Below are positions 11,537-12,877 of a stretch of 12,877 nt of DNA, one piece after another (within the stretch, counting starts at the first letter, position 1; every line of letters begins with the position of its first letter). The stretch lies in the NCBI GenBank assembly GCA_025966435.1, contig JAICRQ010000041.1, positions 1 through 12,877 of the forward strand, given 5' to 3'. The notes beneath the pieces were generated by a model. That model was not told the DNA's origin. It worked only from the letters and a program-made list of their open reading frames with translations, and did no database searches. The DNA is from Anaerolineales bacterium (GTDB lineage: Bacteria > Chloroflexota > Anaerolineae > Anaerolineales > Villigracilaceae). Both the position numbers and the translations under genes were made by a program.

Positions 11537-12877
11537 ATGATGAACAATCGTCAGCTGGCTGAAGCGTTTACGCTGATCGCTGACCTGTTGGAGATCAAAG
11601 GCGAGATCGTCTACAAGACTCTCGCATATCGCAAAGCAGCCGACAGCCTGTTGAATCTGGGGCGTGAAGCGTCGGAATACTGGAAAGAGGGAAAGCTGGA
11701 AGAGATTCCCGGCGTGGGGAAAGCCATCGCGGAAAAGATCGATGAATTTCTAAGCACAGGGAAGCTGGAATTCCTGGAAAAACTCAAGAAAGAGATTCCC
11801 ACCGGCTTGGTGGAGTGGCTTCCGATTCCGGGACTTGGACCCAAGCGCGCCGCCATGATATGGAAGGCGCTGAACATCACGACGTTTGCGGAACTGGAAG
11901 CGGCGGCAAAAGCAGGGAAGCTGCGCGATCTCCCGGGGATGGGCGCCAAGAGCGAAGCGGCAATTCTCGAAGGAATCGCATCGCTCTCGCGCAGGACTGT
12001 CCGAATTCCGCTGGGGCGCGCCTACCCCATTGCCCAGGCACTCATTGAAGAGTTTAAAAAGGTCAAGGGAGTCGTGGATGCGCAGCCCGGCGGAAGCCTG
12101 AGAAGGATGCGCGACACAGTAGGCGACCTGGATATTCTGGTTGCCTCCAAAGATCCGCAGGCAGTGATGGATATGTTCGTCAAGCTGCCACGCATTCACC
12201 GGGTGTTAGGGAAGGGTCCGACGAAATCGAGTATCGAGTTCAATGATGGTTTGCGGGTACAGTTGTGGGTCCACCCACCGCAGGAATTCGGTACCGCGTT
12301 GATATATGCAACAGGCTCCAAGGAACATAACATCCGCCTGCGTGAAATGGCTCTTGCGAAAGACTTATCGCTATCCGATCATTCCTTTAAAAACATCATC
12401 GACGGCAGTGAGATTTTTTGCGCCACCGAGGAGGAAGTGTATGACGTGCTCGGGCTTCCGTGGATTCCACCCGAGATGCGCGAAGATCGGGGTGAGATTC
12501 AAGCCGCAAAGGCAAATAAGCTGCCGAAGCTGATCCAGAAAAAGGACGTGAAAGCAGACCTGCAAATGCACTCCACCTGGAGCGATGGGAAACTGTCCAT
12601 GCTCGAGATGGCGCGCGCTTCAGCCAAGCGCGGTATGAAGGTGATCGCCATCACCGATCATTCGGTGAGCCTCGGTGTGACAGGCGGGCTGAGCATGGAG
12701 AAGCACACGGAGCAAGCCAGGGAGATCAAGAAGATTCAGAAGCAGCTTGGCGATAGCATCCTCGTACTGCACGCCAGCGAGGTGGAGATCCGCGCCGACG
12801 GTACGCTCGATTACCCCGATGAATTTCTGGCAAGCCTGGACCTGGTGGTCGCCTCCCTGCACACCAGCCTTCGCCAG
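11537..12877 (+). CDS. polX: DNA polymerase X with PHP domain (cut by right edge)
   Basis: The frame stays open from ATG 11537 to the window end (447 codons; a second ATG at 11540 is equally possible); full-length PolX is about 570-580 aa. Residues 1-150 hold the 8-kDa-like and helix-hairpin-helix region (IPGVGKAIAEKI, IPGLGPKRAAMI, LPGMGAKSEAAI). The Pol-beta palm follows: GGSLRRMRDTVGDLDILV, with catalytic D197 and D199, and the TGSKEHNIRLRE element at 259-270. From about 339 the PHP phosphoesterase starts (DLQMHSTWSDGK, then AITDHS, EVEIRADGTLDYPDE, VASLHTSL). Family members fill short gaps in base excision repair, and the PHP domain gives 3'-5' exonuclease activity. Oddly, the position of the third catalytic Asp (usual V-D-L/F-R) reads V-Q-L-W, Q242. 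A clear promoter and ribosome binding site precede it. Confidence 0.93.
   Translation, partial: MMNNRQLAEAFTLIADLLEIKGEIVYKTLAYRKAADSLLNLGREASEYWKEGKLEEIPGVGKAIAEKIDEFLSTGKLEFLEKLKKEIPTGLVEWLPIPGLGPKRAAMIWKALNITTFAELEAAAKAGKLRDLPGMGAKSEAAILEGIASLSRRTVRIPLGRAYPIAQALIEEFKKVKGVVDAQPGGSLRRMRDTVGDLDILVASKDPQAVMDMFVKLPRIHRVLGKGPTKSSIEFNDGLRVQLWVHPPQEFGTALIYATGSKEHNIRLREMALAKDLSLSDHSFKNIIDGSEIFCATEEEVYDVLGLPWIPPEMREDRGEIQAAKANKLPKLIQKKDVKADLQMHSTWSDGKLSMLEMARASAKRGMKVIAITDHSVSLGVTGGLSMEKHTEQAREIKKIQKQLGDSILVLHASEVEIRADGTLDYPDEFLASLDLVVASLHTSLRQ

Noticed and set aside
12557..12574. PHP motif reads DLQMH instead of DLHxH in PolX, suspected loss of a metal ligand
   Set aside because: Gln at this position is common in bacterial PolX PHP domains as I recall them, so it is not unusual here.
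1..12877. Search for tRNA, rRNA, transposases and integrases
   Set aside because: I saw no tRNA cloverleaf, rRNA segment, transposase or catalytic integrase domain; only the 50-aa arm-like protein hints at an integrase relation.

Overview
The window reads as a bacterial chromosome segment, most likely from an Anaerolineae-type member of the Chloroflexota. This is inferred from the general look of the proteins (PolX–PHP, HerA-like ATPase, HD-GYP with a zinc-knuckle tail, winged-helix methyltransferase, a recurrent nucleotidyltransferase pair) and from short GC-rich palindromes after many genes. No rRNA or tRNA is present to confirm it. The housekeeping-like genes look GC-rich. The restriction-modification block (about 4300-6110) and the MntA/HepT pair are visibly more AT-rich, which suggests later acquisition.

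Layout, left to right. (1) 2-904: C-terminal part of a HerA/DUF87-type ATPase that runs in from the left. (2) 905-4280: an accessory patchwork. It holds an MntA/HepT (MNT/HEPN) toxin-antitoxin pair whose toxin is frameshifted in an A8 tract, a DUF2269-like membrane protein, a 5'-truncated pentapeptide-repeat/Ig-like gene, a minus-strand two-gene module (84-aa helical protein plus a Pol-beta-fold nucleotidyltransferase), and a coding relic broken by stops. GC-rich hairpins of a common family sit between these units. (3) 4396-6103: a probable restriction-modification pair, a HARE-HTH nuclease followed by a DNA methyltransferase, separated by a perfect 13-bp hairpin terminator. (4) 6235-6500: four 11-bp direct repeats in front of a frameshifted DUF2283 gene. 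(5) 6761-8884: an HD-GYP phosphodiesterase and a winged-helix SAM methyltransferase, each followed or preceded by clear signals. (6) 8987-11416: a 50-aa basic protein, a stand-alone nucleotidyltransferase, a YdcZ/DUF606-type small membrane transporter, a small SAM methyltransferase and a GNAT acetyltransferase. (7) 11537-end: DNA polymerase X, cut by the right edge.

The genes do not form one pathway. Common threads are the Pol-beta nucleotidyltransferase fold (four separate genes: MntA, the module at 3195-3770, the stand-alone gene at 9123-9536, and PolX) and DNA or stress defence (toxin-antitoxin, restriction-modification, PolX). The two nucleotidyltransferase modules at 1023 and 4014 share one promoter geometry that predicts leaderless mRNAs. 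The points most worth a second look are the HepT homopolymer frameshift, the undescribed two-gene nucleotidyltransferase module, the 11-bp iterons, the nuclease with a Glu-x-Glu site, and the PolX that appears to lack its third catalytic aspartate.
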